The translations under genes and the position numbers were made by a program. The notes below the pieces were generated by a model that ran no database searches, had not been told where the DNA came from, and saw nothing but the letters and a program-made list of their open reading frames with translations. Below, in pieces: positions 1-7,370 of a DNA stretch of 64,000 bases. The stretch spans positions 8,952,501 to 9,016,500 of the forward strand of contig NZ_CP011509.1 of NCBI RefSeq assembly GCF_001027285.1, in the 5' to 3' direction. Numbering within the stretch: position 1 is the stretch's first letter; the number at the start of each line of letters is the position of its first letter. The stretch is from Archangium gephyra. GTDB lineage: Bacteria; Myxococcota; Myxococcia; Myxococcales; Myxococcaceae.

Positions 1-805
1 GGGCGAACTCGTCCCCGCCGTAGCGGAAGACATAGTCCAGCTGCCGGCAGCAGGAGACGAGCAGCTCGCCCACCTCCTTGAGCACCGCGCTGCCCACCAG
101 GTGGCCATGCGCGTCGTTGATGGCCTTGAAGCGGTCCAGGTCCAGGAAGATGAGCGACACCGGGTGGTGGAAGCGCTGCGAGCGCCGCACCTCGTGCTCC
201 AGCTGCGCCCGCAGGTGCCGGGCGTTGTACACGCCCGTGTGCTCGTCCGTGATGGTGAGCTCCTGCACCCGCCGGAAGTTGCGCGCGTTCTCGATGGCGA
301 TGGCCGCGAAGTCCGAGATGGCCGTCAGCGCCATCAGGTCATCCTGCGTGAAGGGCCGGTCCGTGGCCCCGTTCACCAGCTCGATGACGCCCAGCACCCG
401 GCCCCGGGCGATGAGCGGCACCGCCACGATGGAGCGGGTGCGGAAGGCCGAGACCTCATCGAAGCGGGAGGCGAACAGCGGGTCGCGCGTCACGTCCTCC
501 ACCAGCCGGGCCGTGCCCGTGGAGAAGACCGCCCCGGCGATCCCCTCGCCCGGGGTCAGCTGCAGCCCCTTGAGGACCTCCGCCCCCTCCCCCACGGCGA
601 TCTCGAAGTAGAGCTTGCCCGTGCGCTCGTCCTGCAGCAGCAGGGACCAGTTGCGGGGCCTGAGCAGGCTGCGCACCTTCTCCATCATCAGGTTCAGCAC
701 CTCGCGCAACTCGAGCGTCGAGGTCAGAGCCTTCGCGATGTCGTTGTAGGCGGCCAACTGCTCCACCGTGCGCGTCATGGCCGCGAGCAGGTCCGCGGGA
801 TTCAT
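1..805 (-). CDS. GAF-GGDEF protein, probable diguanylate cyclase (3' end off the window)
   Basis: 268 residues are visible before the window edge. The first ~190 residues look like a GAF sensor domain (pattern GEGIAGAVF...[19 protein letters not shown]). It is followed by a GGDEF domain with the typical [13 protein letters not shown] and [16 protein letters not shown] segments, and the active-site motif itself, RYGGDEF, is read from bases about 4-24. A protein of this type makes cyclic di-GMP from two GTP, with the GAF domain sensing an unidentified ligand. No membrane segment is visible in the part seen, so it is probably cytoplasmic. The ATG at 805-803 has a GGAG about 10 bases upstream. 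It is divergent from maf with only ~46 bases between starts. Whether an inhibitory RxxD site or another output domain follows cannot be seen. Confidence 0.9.
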   Translation of the reverse strand, partial: MNPADLLAAMTRTVEQLAAYNDIAKALTSTLELREVLNLMMEKVRSLLRPRNWSLLLQDERTGKLYFEIAVGEGAEVLKGLQLTPGEGIAGAVFSTGTARLVEDVTRDPLFASRFDEVSAFRTRSIVAVPLIARGRVLGVIELVNGATDRPFTQDDLMALTAISDFAAIAIENARNFRRVQELTITDEHTGVYNARHLRAQLEHEVRRSQRFHHPVSLIFLDLDRFKAINDAHGHLVGSAVLKEVGELLVSCCRQLDYVFRYGGDEFA

Positions 806-851
806 CCAGGGTCCACTCCAGGGCGCAGTTCTGCTAGAGGCGAGCCGTAAC

Positions 852-1487
852 ATGCACACCTCAGTGGGTCAAACCCGGCTCGTTCTCGCGTCCGCTTCGC
901 CGCGGCGGCGCGAGCTCCTCGGCCAGCTCGGACTGGCTTTCGACGTGTCCGCGGCGGACATCGACGAAACCCCCCACCAGGGCGAGGCCGCCCCAGCCTA
1001 CGTGCTCAGGCTGGCCCGGGAAAAGGCCCGAACGGTGGCCACCCGCACTCCAGGGGCCTGGGTGTTGGCCGCCGACACCACCGTCGTCCTCGGCGAGGAG
1101 CTGCTCGGCAAGCCCCGGGACGAGGCCGAGGTCCGCGACATGATGCGTCGACTGTCGGGTAGGACACACGAGGTCCAGACCGGCGTGGCCCTCGCCGGCC
1201 CCGGGGGAGAGCACCCCGGCGAGCACCCTGGCGAGCACCCCGGCGAGCACTTCATGGTGGTCCGCACCCGCGTCACCTTCCGCCCCCTGAGCGCGGGCGA
1301 GATCGCCTGGTACGCCAGCACCGGCGAGTCCCTGGACAAGGCCGGTGGCTACGCCATCCAGGGCAAGGGCGGCTTCCTCGTGGCGGGCATCGAGGGCAGC
1401 CCCACCAACGTCATCGGCCTGCCCCTGGGCGAGACGCTGGAGCTGCTCGCCCGGGCCGGCGTCCCCCTTCCCTGGAGCAAGCCATGA
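852..1487 (+). CDS. maf: Maf-like nucleoside triphosphate pyrophosphatase
   Basis: 211 residues. The N-terminal [11 protein letters not shown] motif, the [16 protein letters not shown] block with its acidic catalytic residue, the [11 protein letters not shown] stretch and the C-terminal [13 protein letters not shown] and NVIGLPL segments identify the Maf/YhdE family, which hydrolyses non-canonical or damaged NTPs (m5UTP, dTTP, UTP) to monophosphates. Most Maf proteins are near 190-200 residues. The extra length here is an in-frame 12-bp tandem repeat (residues about 120-133, GEHP units) inserted in the loop before the [10 protein letters not shown] strand. ATG 852 was chosen because the Maf motif begins a few residues later; upstream in-frame starts overlap the divergent GGDEF gene. 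The stop overlaps the next gene's ATG (ATGA), so the two are translationally coupled. Confidence 0.93.
   Translation: MHTSVGQTRLVLASASPRRRELLGQLGLAFDVSAADIDETPHQGEAAPAYVLRLAREKARTVATRTPGAWVLAADTTVVLGEELLGKPRDEAEVRDMMRRLSGRTHEVQTGVALAGPGGEHPGEHPGEHPGEHFMVVRTRVTFRPLSAGEIAWYASTGESLDKAGGYAIQGKGGFLVAGIEGSPTNVIGLPLGETLELLARAGVPLPWSKP
1209..1250 (+). repeat. In-frame 12-bp tandem repeat inside maf
   Basis: Three full copies plus a half copy of GAGCACCCCGGC, with one C-to-T change in the second copy. It encodes GEHP repeats, so copy-number change alters protein length by four residues without shifting the frame. Confidence 0.9.
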
Positions 1488-2149
1488 GCGAAGTGGCCGA
1501 GCGGTTGGAGAAGATTCGCGCCCGGGTGGCCGCGGCGTGTGCCCGCGCGGGCCGGGAGCCCGGCTCCGTCACCCTGGTGGCCGTCTCCAAGCTGAAGCCG
1601 GCGGCCCTCATCCGCGAGGCGTACGCGGCGGGCCAGCGCGACTTCGGGGAGAACTACGCCCAGGAGCTGCGGGACAAGGCCACGGAGCTGGCGGACCTTG
1701 CAGGCCTGCGCTGGCACGCCATCGGGCCGCTGCAGACGAACAAGGTGAAGTACGTGGCCAAGGCCGCCCTGTCCTTCCACGCGCTGGACCGGCTGGAGGT
1801 GGCCCAGGAGCTGTCGCGCCGCCGGCAGGACGCGCCCATCCCCTGCTACGTGGAGGTGAACGTGGGCGGCGAGGCCAGCAAGAGCGGGCTGGCCCCCGAG
1901 GCGCTCGGGCCCTTCCTGGAGTCCGTGCGCGCGCTGCCGGGGCTGCGCGTGGAGGGCCTCATGTCGCTGCCCCCGCCCACCGAGGACGAGCAGGTGGCCC
2001 GGGGCTACTTCCGCACCCTCCGGGAGCTGGCCCGCCAGCACGGGCTGACGGGCCTGTCCATGGGCACCACCCACGACTTCGAGCTGGCCATCGAGGAAGG
2101 GGCCACCCTGGTGCGCGTGGGCACCGCCATCTTCGGCGAGCGCACCTGA
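1484..2149 (+). CDS. yggS: PLP homeostasis protein, YggS/PROSC family
   Basis: 221 residues, close to the usual family length. Family signatures are VAVSKLKP (PLP-binding lysine at the end of the first strand of the barrel), [22 protein letters not shown], the [14 protein letters not shown] phosphate-site region and [28 protein letters not shown]. The family binds pyridoxal 5'-phosphate in an alanine-racemase-type barrel without known enzymatic turnover and buffers B6 vitamers and amino-acid pools in the cytoplasm. The ATG overlaps the maf stop, so maf-yggS form an operon. In many bacteria yggS lies beside proC or yggT; here the partner is maf. The gene runs into a convergent small zinc-ribbon gene after 33 bases. 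Confidence 0.93.
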   Translation: MSEVAERLEKIRARVAAACARAGREPGSVTLVAVSKLKPAALIREAYAAGQRDFGENYAQELRDKATELADLAGLRWHAIGPLQTNKVKYVAKAALSFHALDRLEVAQELSRRRQDAPIPCYVEVNVGGEASKSGLAPEALGPFLESVRALPGLRVEGLMSLPPPTEDEQVARGYFRTLRELARQHGLTGLSMGTTHDFELAIEEGATLVRVGTAIFGERT

Positions 2150-2182
2150 GCGCGGGGCCCCCACCCGGGGCCCACCGCCCGC

Positions 2183-2389
2183 TCACACCTCCTTGAACTT
2201 GAAGCGGCCGTTGTCCTGGGCCTTCACCAGGAACTCGCAGCCGCAATAGTTGCAGAGCAACTCCTGGCCGTCCGCGAGCGCCTCCTCGAGCGGGTTGTTG
2301 GCATTGCACTCGGGGCAGTCGAAGTCCTTACGGCCGTTTTTCGAGCCCGAGTCCTTCTCGTCCTCGTCCTCGTAGTAGTCCAGCGGCAT
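2183..2389 (-). CDS. Small acidic zinc-ribbon protein
   Basis: 68 residues. It starts with an acidic segment (MPLDYYEDEDEKD) and carries two CxxC knuckles (CPEC at about residue 26 and CNYC at about residue 47, followed by GCEF), which together form a one-zinc ribbon; the tail is lysine-rich. Such proteins usually make protein or nucleic-acid contacts, but no specific role can be assigned. The start at 2389 is supported by a strong GGAGGG 6 bases upstream. A longer in-frame reading from 2551 adds an arginine- and alanine-rich leader that looks non-coding. It converges with yggS and is probably transcribed alone. Confidence 0.8.
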   Translation of the reverse strand: MPLDYYEDEDEKDSGSKNGRKDFDCPECNANNPLEEALADGQELLCNYCGCEFLVKAQDNGRFKFKEV

Positions 2390-2677
2390 CGCGTCCCTCC
2401 TGGGCCGGGCACGGGCTCCACGCCGGCCGGGCACCACCCAGGCTAGCAGCCTCGCGGGGGGAAGGGCTCCCCCACTCCACCGGGCCTGGGCTCGCGCCTG
2501 GCCGCATGCTGCCCTACCGGCTCCCGCCCGCCGCCAAACCGGCCTGCACAACGGGGGGAATTCTGCGGTTGAATGGGCCGCCCCGCCATTCGTCCATGAG
2601 AAGGCAGTCTGAAAAGCGCGGCTGGCGGTGCGGTTGGCACCCCGGCCAGCGGCTGCCTACCTTGCCAGGAGCCATTG

Positions 2678-3487
2678 ATGCGCATGCAGTCCAAGGGAAT
2701 GTTCACCGGGATGCTGTTGAGCCTCCTGATGTCGGGGGCTGCCCTCGCCCAGGGGGGGACTTCGTCCGCCTTCGGCCCCGGTGAGCAGGCGCGCTACCGC
2801 ATCCAGTACCTCGGAGTGACGGCGGGCTCGGCGCAGGTGACGGTGGGCGCCCCCATGAAGCAGTGGGGCAAGGAAGTCTGGCCCATCGTGTCGCTGGCGA
2901 AGTCGGAATCCATCGCGGGCGTGTGGCCCGTGAAGGACAAGTACGTCTCCTATTGGGACTTCGGCACGCAGCGGGTGCTGGGCTCGGACATGCACGAGGA
3001 CCAGAACAACAAGCGCCGCCGCGTGCGCGTGAAGCTGACCGAGGACGGCAAGTCCGCCCAGGTGGTGAAGCAGAAGGAGGGCGAGACGCCCCGCGAGTCC
3101 ACCCACGAGCTGGCCGAGGGCACGCTCGACGTGGCGGGGGCCACCTTCGCGCTGCGCAACCGCGTGCTGGAGGTGGGCCAGGAGTACGCCTACCCCGTCT
3201 TCACCGGCTCGAAGACCTTCCTGATGAAGGCGAAGGTGGAGGCCCGCGAGACGCTGGACACGACGATGGGCAAGCAGGACGTGTTCCGCATGCGCGTGTA
3301 CACCGAGTTCTCCGGCAAGCTGGCCTCCAAGCGCGACATGGTGGCCTGGTTCACCGCCGACGCGCGCCACCTGCCGGTGCGCATCGAGGCGGAGCTCGCC
3401 CTGGGCTCGCTCGTGGCGGAGCTGACGGAGTACCAGCAGGGGAAGATCATCGCGTCTGCCACGGCGACGGCGCGAAACGGAACCTAG
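2678..3487 (+). CDS. Exported DUF3108 protein, first of two in the operon
   Basis: 269 residues. ATG 2678 (after AGGAG) opens a signal peptide with a hydrophobic core at residues 8-20 and a likely signal peptidase I site after ALA24. The mature part has the DUF3108 pattern: GEQARYRIQYLGVTAGSAQVTV near the start, long antiparallel strands, and the closing section VAWFTADARHLPVRIEAELALGSLVAELTEY. DUF3108 proteins are periplasmic, beta-rich and of unproven function, possibly lipoprotein- or polysaccharide-related. It is the first gene of a same-strand run with the GH123-like gene (30 bases on) and a second DUF3108 gene. An in-frame TTG directly before the ATG is an alternative start. Family assignment is by pattern recognition. 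Confidence 0.75.
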   Translation: MRMQSKGMFTGMLLSLLMSGAALAQGGTSSAFGPGEQARYRIQYLGVTAGSAQVTVGAPMKQWGKEVWPIVSLAKSESIAGVWPVKDKYVSYWDFGTQRVLGSDMHEDQNNKRRRVRVKLTEDGKSAQVVKQKEGETPRESTHELAEGTLDVAGATFALRNRVLEVGQEYAYPVFTGSKTFLMKAKVEARETLDTTMGKQDVFRMRVYTEFSGKLASKRDMVAWFTADARHLPVRIEAELALGSLVAELTEYQQGKIIASATATARNGT

Positions 3488-3517
3488 AGCGGCCAGGGGC
3501 CGCGAACGGGGGGAGAC

Positions 3518-5200
3518 ATGGGGGCGGGTTGGGCGATGGGGTGGCTGCTCGCGGAGATGCTGACCGCGGCGCCTGAACCTCGAGTGGTCTCCGCGCTGGA
3601 GAAGGTGCGGCCCGGCGTCGAGCTGAAGGGGGAGAAGGAAGCCCGGTTGAGCCTCGCGCGCGGTGAGTGCGAGGCCGTCCAGGTGGTGCTGCCCCCGGGC
3701 AGCGCGCGGCTGAAGGTGAAGCCGCTGGCGCTGCGTGGGCCCGAGGGCAAGACGCTGGAGGCCTCGGTGTGGCGCGAGGCGTACCTGGACGTGAAGACGC
3801 CCTCCAACTCCCAGGGCGGCACGGGGCTGTGGCCGGATCCACTGGTGCCAGTGGAGTCGCCACCCGGGCCGGAGGGAGCGCCCACCGTCCTCTACGTGGA
3901 GCTGTGTGCCCCGGAGTCCCAGGCGCCGGGCACGTACCAGGGCGCGCTGCACGTGGAGGCCGGCGGCAAGGCGCTGGCGCCCATTTCCTTCACAGCGGAG
4001 GTGCAGCCCTTCGTCCTGCCCGCCACCTCCTCGCTGCCCAACAGCTTCGGCATCTCGCTCTACAGCATCTCCAAGGCGCACGGGTTGAAGCCCGAGTCCT
4101 CCGAGGCCCGCGCGCTGCTGCGCGACTACGTGGGCGCGCTGCTGGCCCACCGCGTCACCGCCCATGGCATGAGCATGGAGGCGCCGCCCGTGCGCTTCGA
4201 GGGTGGCAAGGCGGTGGTGGACTTCAGCGCGTACGACGCGGAGATGAGCCCCTTCCTGGAGGGCTCCGCGCTGGACTCGGGGGCCCGCTTCACCACCGCC
4301 GACGTGCGCGACAACAAGTCGGCCCGCACCGACGCGGAGAAGTCCGCGTACTACCGCGCCTTCGCCGAGCACTTCCGCCAGAAGGGCTGGAAGGCCCGCC
4401 TCTTCTTCTACGCCAAGGACGAGCCCAAGCCCGAGGACGTGGCCCTCGTCCGCACCCAGGCCCTGCGCGTGCGCGCGGCGAAACAGGACGTGCCGGTGCT
4501 CGTCACCGCTCCGCTGGATGACGCGCTGCGTGGCTCGGCGGACATCCTCGCCCCCACGCTCAACTGTTTCTTCCCGCGCCCGGGGCCCCAGACGTGCCGC
4601 AACGTCGTCCCGCTCCAGACGCTGCGCGGCAAGCTGGAGCCCCACGTGAAGGTGTGGTGGTACCAGAGCTGCAACTCGCACGGCTGCAACGGCGGGCCCA
4701 CCCCGGACGCCGCCGCCGAGAAGGTCTACAGCGGCTGGGCCTCGTACATGGTGGACCACCCCACCCCGCTCAACCGCGCCATGGGCCCGCTGGCCTTCCT
4801 CTCCGGCGTGGACGGCGAGCTCTATTTCGACACCGTCTTCGCCTACAACACCAAGGACCCCTGGAAGGACGTCTTCGAGTTCGGCGGCAACGGCGACGGC
4901 ACCCTCTTCTACCCGGGCACTCCGGCCCGGCAGGGCTTCTCCCGCCACCAGCCCGTGGTCTCCTTGCGCCTCAAACACATCCGCGACGGGCTCGAGGACT
5001 ACGAGTACCTGCGGCTGCTGGAATCGCTCGGGGAGCAGACATTCGCCCGGGAGGCCGCGCGACGCCTCACCCGCTCGGGCTATGAAGTGGAGACGGATGC
5101 CCGGCAGTGGGAGCAGGTCCGCCGGGAGATGACCCTCCGTCTGAGGAAGCGCTGGGAAGCGTCCGAATATGCGAAGCGTTCGGGCGTCCGTCCCAAGTGA
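3518..5200 (+). CDS. GH123-like glycoside hydrolase (formerly DUF4091)
   Basis: 560 residues. The first ~20 residues (MGAGWAMGWLLAEMLTAAPE) look like a short export signal, followed by a beta-rich N-terminal domain. The C-terminal two thirds fit the DUF4091/GH123 catalytic barrel: an Asp-Glu pair D301-E302 in FFYAKDEPKPED at the place where GH123 enzymes carry their acid and oxazoline-stabilising residues, and the family's end motif with GDGTLFYPGTP and RLKHIRDGLEDYEYL. Characterised GH123 enzymes are exo-beta-N-acetylgalactosaminidases; the substrate here is unknown. It sits between two DUF3108 genes with gaps of 30 and 37 bases, so it is probably co-transcribed with them and may act on an envelope glycan. 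A GGGGGAG precedes the ATG. Confidence 0.72.
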   Translation: MGAGWAMGWLLAEMLTAAPEPRVVSALEKVRPGVELKGEKEARLSLARGECEAVQVVLPPGSARLKVKPLALRGPEGKTLEASVWREAYLDVKTPSNSQGGTGLWPDPLVPVESPPGPEGAPTVLYVELCAPESQAPGTYQGALHVEAGGKALAPISFTAEVQPFVLPATSSLPNSFGISLYSISKAHGLKPESSEARALLRDYVGALLAHRVTAHGMSMEAPPVRFEGGKAVVDFSAYDAEMSPFLEGSALDSGARFTTADVRDNKSARTDAEKSAYYRAFAEHFRQKGWKARLFFYAKDEPKPEDVALVRTQALRVRAAKQDVPVLVTAPLDDALRGSADILAPTLNCFFPRPGPQTCRNVVPLQTLRGKLEPHVKVWWYQSCNSHGCNGGPTPDAAAEKVYSGWASYMVDHPTPLNRAMGPLAFLSGVDGELYFDTVFAYNTKDPWKDVFEFGGNGDGTLFYPGTPARQGFSRHQPVVSLRLKHIRDGLEDYEYLRLLESLGEQTFAREAARRLTRSGYEVETDARQWEQVRREMTLRLRKRWEASEYAKRSGVRPK

Positions 5201-5237
5201 ATTGGAGACTTCTCACCTGGAATCAAGGATGACCGCC

Positions 5238-6128
5238 ATGCGCACCGCCCTCGCAGCCCTCCTGTTCAGCTTCTCCTCCGCTGCCTGGGCGCAGCTGCCC
5301 GACGCGGAGGGGCCCGAGGACACCAAGGCCCCCGCTGCTCCGGCCCAGCAGGCTCCGGCCGCTCCCACCCCCGTGCCCGCCTGCGCCCAGCGCCTGCCCA
5401 CCCTGCGCACCCCGCTGGCCTTCGCTCCGGGCGAGGAGCTCGAGTTCGACCTCGACGCCATGGGCGCCACCGCCGGCAAGATGATCATGTCGGTGCAGAA
5501 GAAGCAGGACGGCTCGCTGCCGGTGCAGATCAAGGTCCAGACCAACTCCTTCTTCTCCAAGGTGCGCCGGGTGAACGCCACCGCGATGAGCTACATGCAC
5601 CCGAAGACGCTGCGGCCCTCGCGCTACACCGAGGAGGCCACGGAGAACGAGCAGCACCGCACCGTGGACGTGGCCTTCAACTCCAAGGACCGCAGCGTCC
5701 GCATCGACTACGTCGTCAAGGGCAAGCCGGGCCGCAGCAACTACTCCTACGAGCACGAGGGCATGGACGTGGCCGGCGCCATCTACATGCTGCGCCAGCT
5801 GCCCCTCAAGGAGGGCCTGCCCGTGTGCTTCGACGTCTACGGCGTGCGCCGCATGTGGCGCATGACGGGCACCGTGGTGAAGCGCGAGCACGTGTCGCTG
5901 CCGCTCGGCGAGTTCGACGCCTGGCACCTGGAGGGCACCGCCGTGCGCCTGGACAACCCCAAGATGAAGCGCGAGGTGCACGTGTGGATCACCGACGACG
6001 AGCGCCGGTTGCCGCTCGCGGCCGTGGGCACCATCGACCTGGGTGCCGTGCGCGCCACCCTCACCTCGTACTCCCGCCCGGGCGAGAAGGCGAAGCAGGC
6101 CCAGGGCAAGGAGCAGCTCAAGTGGTAG
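5238..6128 (+). CDS. Exported DUF3108 protein, second of two in the operon
   Basis: 296 residues. A clear signal peptide (MRTALAALLFSFSSAAWA, cleavage likely after residue 18) is followed by an Ala/Pro-rich linker and then a DUF3108-like domain beginning FAPGEELEFDLDAMGATAGKM and ending with WITDDERRLPLAAVGTIDLGAVRATLTSY. The order of elements and the closing strand match the protein at 2678-3487, so the two are probably diverged paralogues around the glycosidase. ATG 5238 is preferred because AAGGA lies 8 bases upstream; ATG 5229, in the same frame, overlaps that site. The last 11 bases overlap the end of the convergent gene at 6118-6486. Confidence 0.75.
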   Translation: MRTALAALLFSFSSAAWAQLPDAEGPEDTKAPAAPAQQAPAAPTPVPACAQRLPTLRTPLAFAPGEELEFDLDAMGATAGKMIMSVQKKQDGSLPVQIKVQTNSFFSKVRRVNATAMSYMHPKTLRPSRYTEEATENEQHRTVDVAFNSKDRSVRIDYVVKGKPGRSNYSYEHEGMDVAGAIYMLRQLPLKEGLPVCFDVYGVRRMWRMTGTVVKREHVSLPLGEFDAWHLEGTAVRLDNPKMKREVHVWITDDERRLPLAAVGTIDLGAVRATLTSYSRPGEKAKQAQGKEQLKW

Positions 6129-6486
6129 TCGTCTGACGCATCAGCCCCGCCGCTTGCGACAGCCGGCGGCGCACCCGCGTCACCACGTCCATCAGCAGCT
6201 CCAGCCGCTCAAGCACGCGCTGCTCGTCCCCGGCCTGCAACATGCCCAGCGGGGAGAGCGCGTCCGGATGGAGGGCCTCGAGCACGTCGGAGAAGTGCGC
6301 CTCGACATCCCCCAGCGCGTCGAGCCCCTCGCGCAGGTCGTCCTCCAGGAAGTCCAGCAGCACGGTGGAATCGGCACGCACGGGCAGCACGTGGCCGAGG
6401 TGCTCCATCGACTGGCGGAGCGGATCGGCCCCCGAGCGGCGCAGCGTCGCGGGAGCGGCAACGAGGGCGGCAGCGGGTGTTGTCAT
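6118..6486 (-). CDS. Hypothetical helical protein, possibly leaderless
   Basis: 122 residues, not recognised. After a short Ala/Thr/Pro-rich start it is predominantly helical with regular leucine spacing (LLDFLEDDLREGLDALGDVEA..., VLERLELLMDVVTRVRRRLSQA), suggesting a helical bundle or coiled coil, with no signal peptide and no membrane segment. No Shine-Dalgarno sequence precedes ATG 6486. A TTGACC-N16-TAGCTT promoter candidate ends seven bases before the ATG, so the transcript may begin at the start codon. The gene's end overlaps the DUF3108 gene by 11 bases. Confidence 0.6.
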   Translation of the reverse strand: MTTPAAALVAAPATLRRSGADPLRQSMEHLGHVLPVRADSTVLLDFLEDDLREGLDALGDVEAHFSDVLEALHPDALSPLGMLQAGDEQRVLERLELLMDVVTRVRRRLSQAAGLMRQTTTT

Positions 6487-6493
6487 GTGCGAC

Positions 6494-6521
6494 AAGCTAC
6501 AGGCCGGTAGCAGGGGGTCAA
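6494..6521 (-). promoter_or_regulatory. Candidate sigma-A promoter for the 6118-6486 gene
   Basis: Read on the minus strand: TTGACC (6521-6516), a 16-base spacer, TAGCTT (6499-6494), then seven bases to the ATG at 6486. The spacing places the transcription start at or next to the A of the ATG. Prediction from sequence only. Confidence 0.45.
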
Positions 6522-6749
6522 TTTTTCGCACCCCTCCCGGCCCCGCCGCGAAGTGCACTGACAGCGGCATTTCGCAACGCTGGGACATGCGCTTTGCCAG
6601 TCTCGGAGGCCTTGACGCACCCTCCCATCCTGGGAAGCGGGGGCGGCACAGGCCTTGCTCATGGGGGCAGTGCCACTGGCGCCGTGCAACACCTCCCCCG
6701 AGGAATCCCCGATGACGCCCCTGTTCGCCGAACCGGCCCCGAGCTTCCC

Positions 6750-7370
6750 ATGGCTCCGCTGAAGGAGCTCGACGCGGCCAGCACCCCCTCCGCCGCGAAC
6801 GAGAACGAGTTGCCCCCGTTGGACGAGGGCCTGGAGTTCCTGCGCCTGCTGTGGGCCGTGGACCAGGGACTGCGCTCCACCTCCAAGTCCATGGAGACCA
6901 CCATGGGACTCACGGGCCCGCAGCGGCTGGTGGTGCGGCTCGTGGGGCAGTACCCCGGCATCACCGCGGGTGGGCTCGCGGAGATACTCCATGTCCATCC
7001 CAGCACGCTCACCGGTGTCATGAAGCGCCTGCAGAAGCGGGGCGTCGTCGAGCGCCGGTCGGATCCACTCGACGCGCGCAAGGCGCTCCTCTTCCTCACC
7101 AAGGCGGGCCGGGAGCTGGATGTTCCCTCCGAGGGCACGGTGGAGGCCGGCGTGAAGCGGGCGCTCTCCCGCGTGCCGAAAAGCCGGCTGGAGGGAGCGC
7201 GGGACGTGCTCACCGCGCTCGCCGAGGAGCTGGGTGTCGGCAACGCCCCGCTCGACGATCACGGCGAAGGCGCGGCTCCGGGTGATGACACGGCCGGCGT
7301 CGTCGCGGCGGGACTCGCGCCCGCGTTGGGGTTGGCGGGCACCAGGCCCGGTACCGAGCCCGCTCCCTGA
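6750..7370 (+). CDS. MarR-family transcriptional regulator
   Basis: 206 residues from ATG 6750. Residues about 25-165 form a MarR winged-helix fold: a helical dimerisation segment (LEFLRLLWAVDQGLRSTSKS), the TGPQRLVVRLVGQYPGITAGGLAEIL helix region, a recognition helix in HPSTLTGVMKRLQKRGVVERR, and the wing with DPLDARKALLFLTKAGREL. Such proteins are dimeric repressors released by small ligands or oxidation. The last ~45 residues are a low-complexity Gly/Ala/Pro tail that overlaps the end of the convergent gene for 112 bases. The start is uncertain: no good ribosome site precedes ATG 6750, and an in-frame GTG at 6684 is possible. The regulated gene is unknown. Confidence 0.82.
   Translation: MAPLKELDAASTPSAANENELPPLDEGLEFLRLLWAVDQGLRSTSKSMETTMGLTGPQRLVVRLVGQYPGITAGGLAEILHVHPSTLTGVMKRLQKRGVVERRSDPLDARKALLFLTKAGRELDVPSEGTVEAGVKRALSRVPKSRLEGARDVLTALAEELGVGNAPLDDHGEGAAPGDDTAGVVAAGLAPALGLAGTRPGTEPAP

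Noticed and set aside
2634-2663. TTGGCA-N17/18-TACCTT promoter before the first DUF3108 gene
   Set aside because: The predicted start would remove the AGGAG that sets the ATG, so the boxes are probably coincidental.
6711-6760. ATG at 6712 as start of the MarR gene
   Set aside because: It is in another frame and stops after 16 codons.
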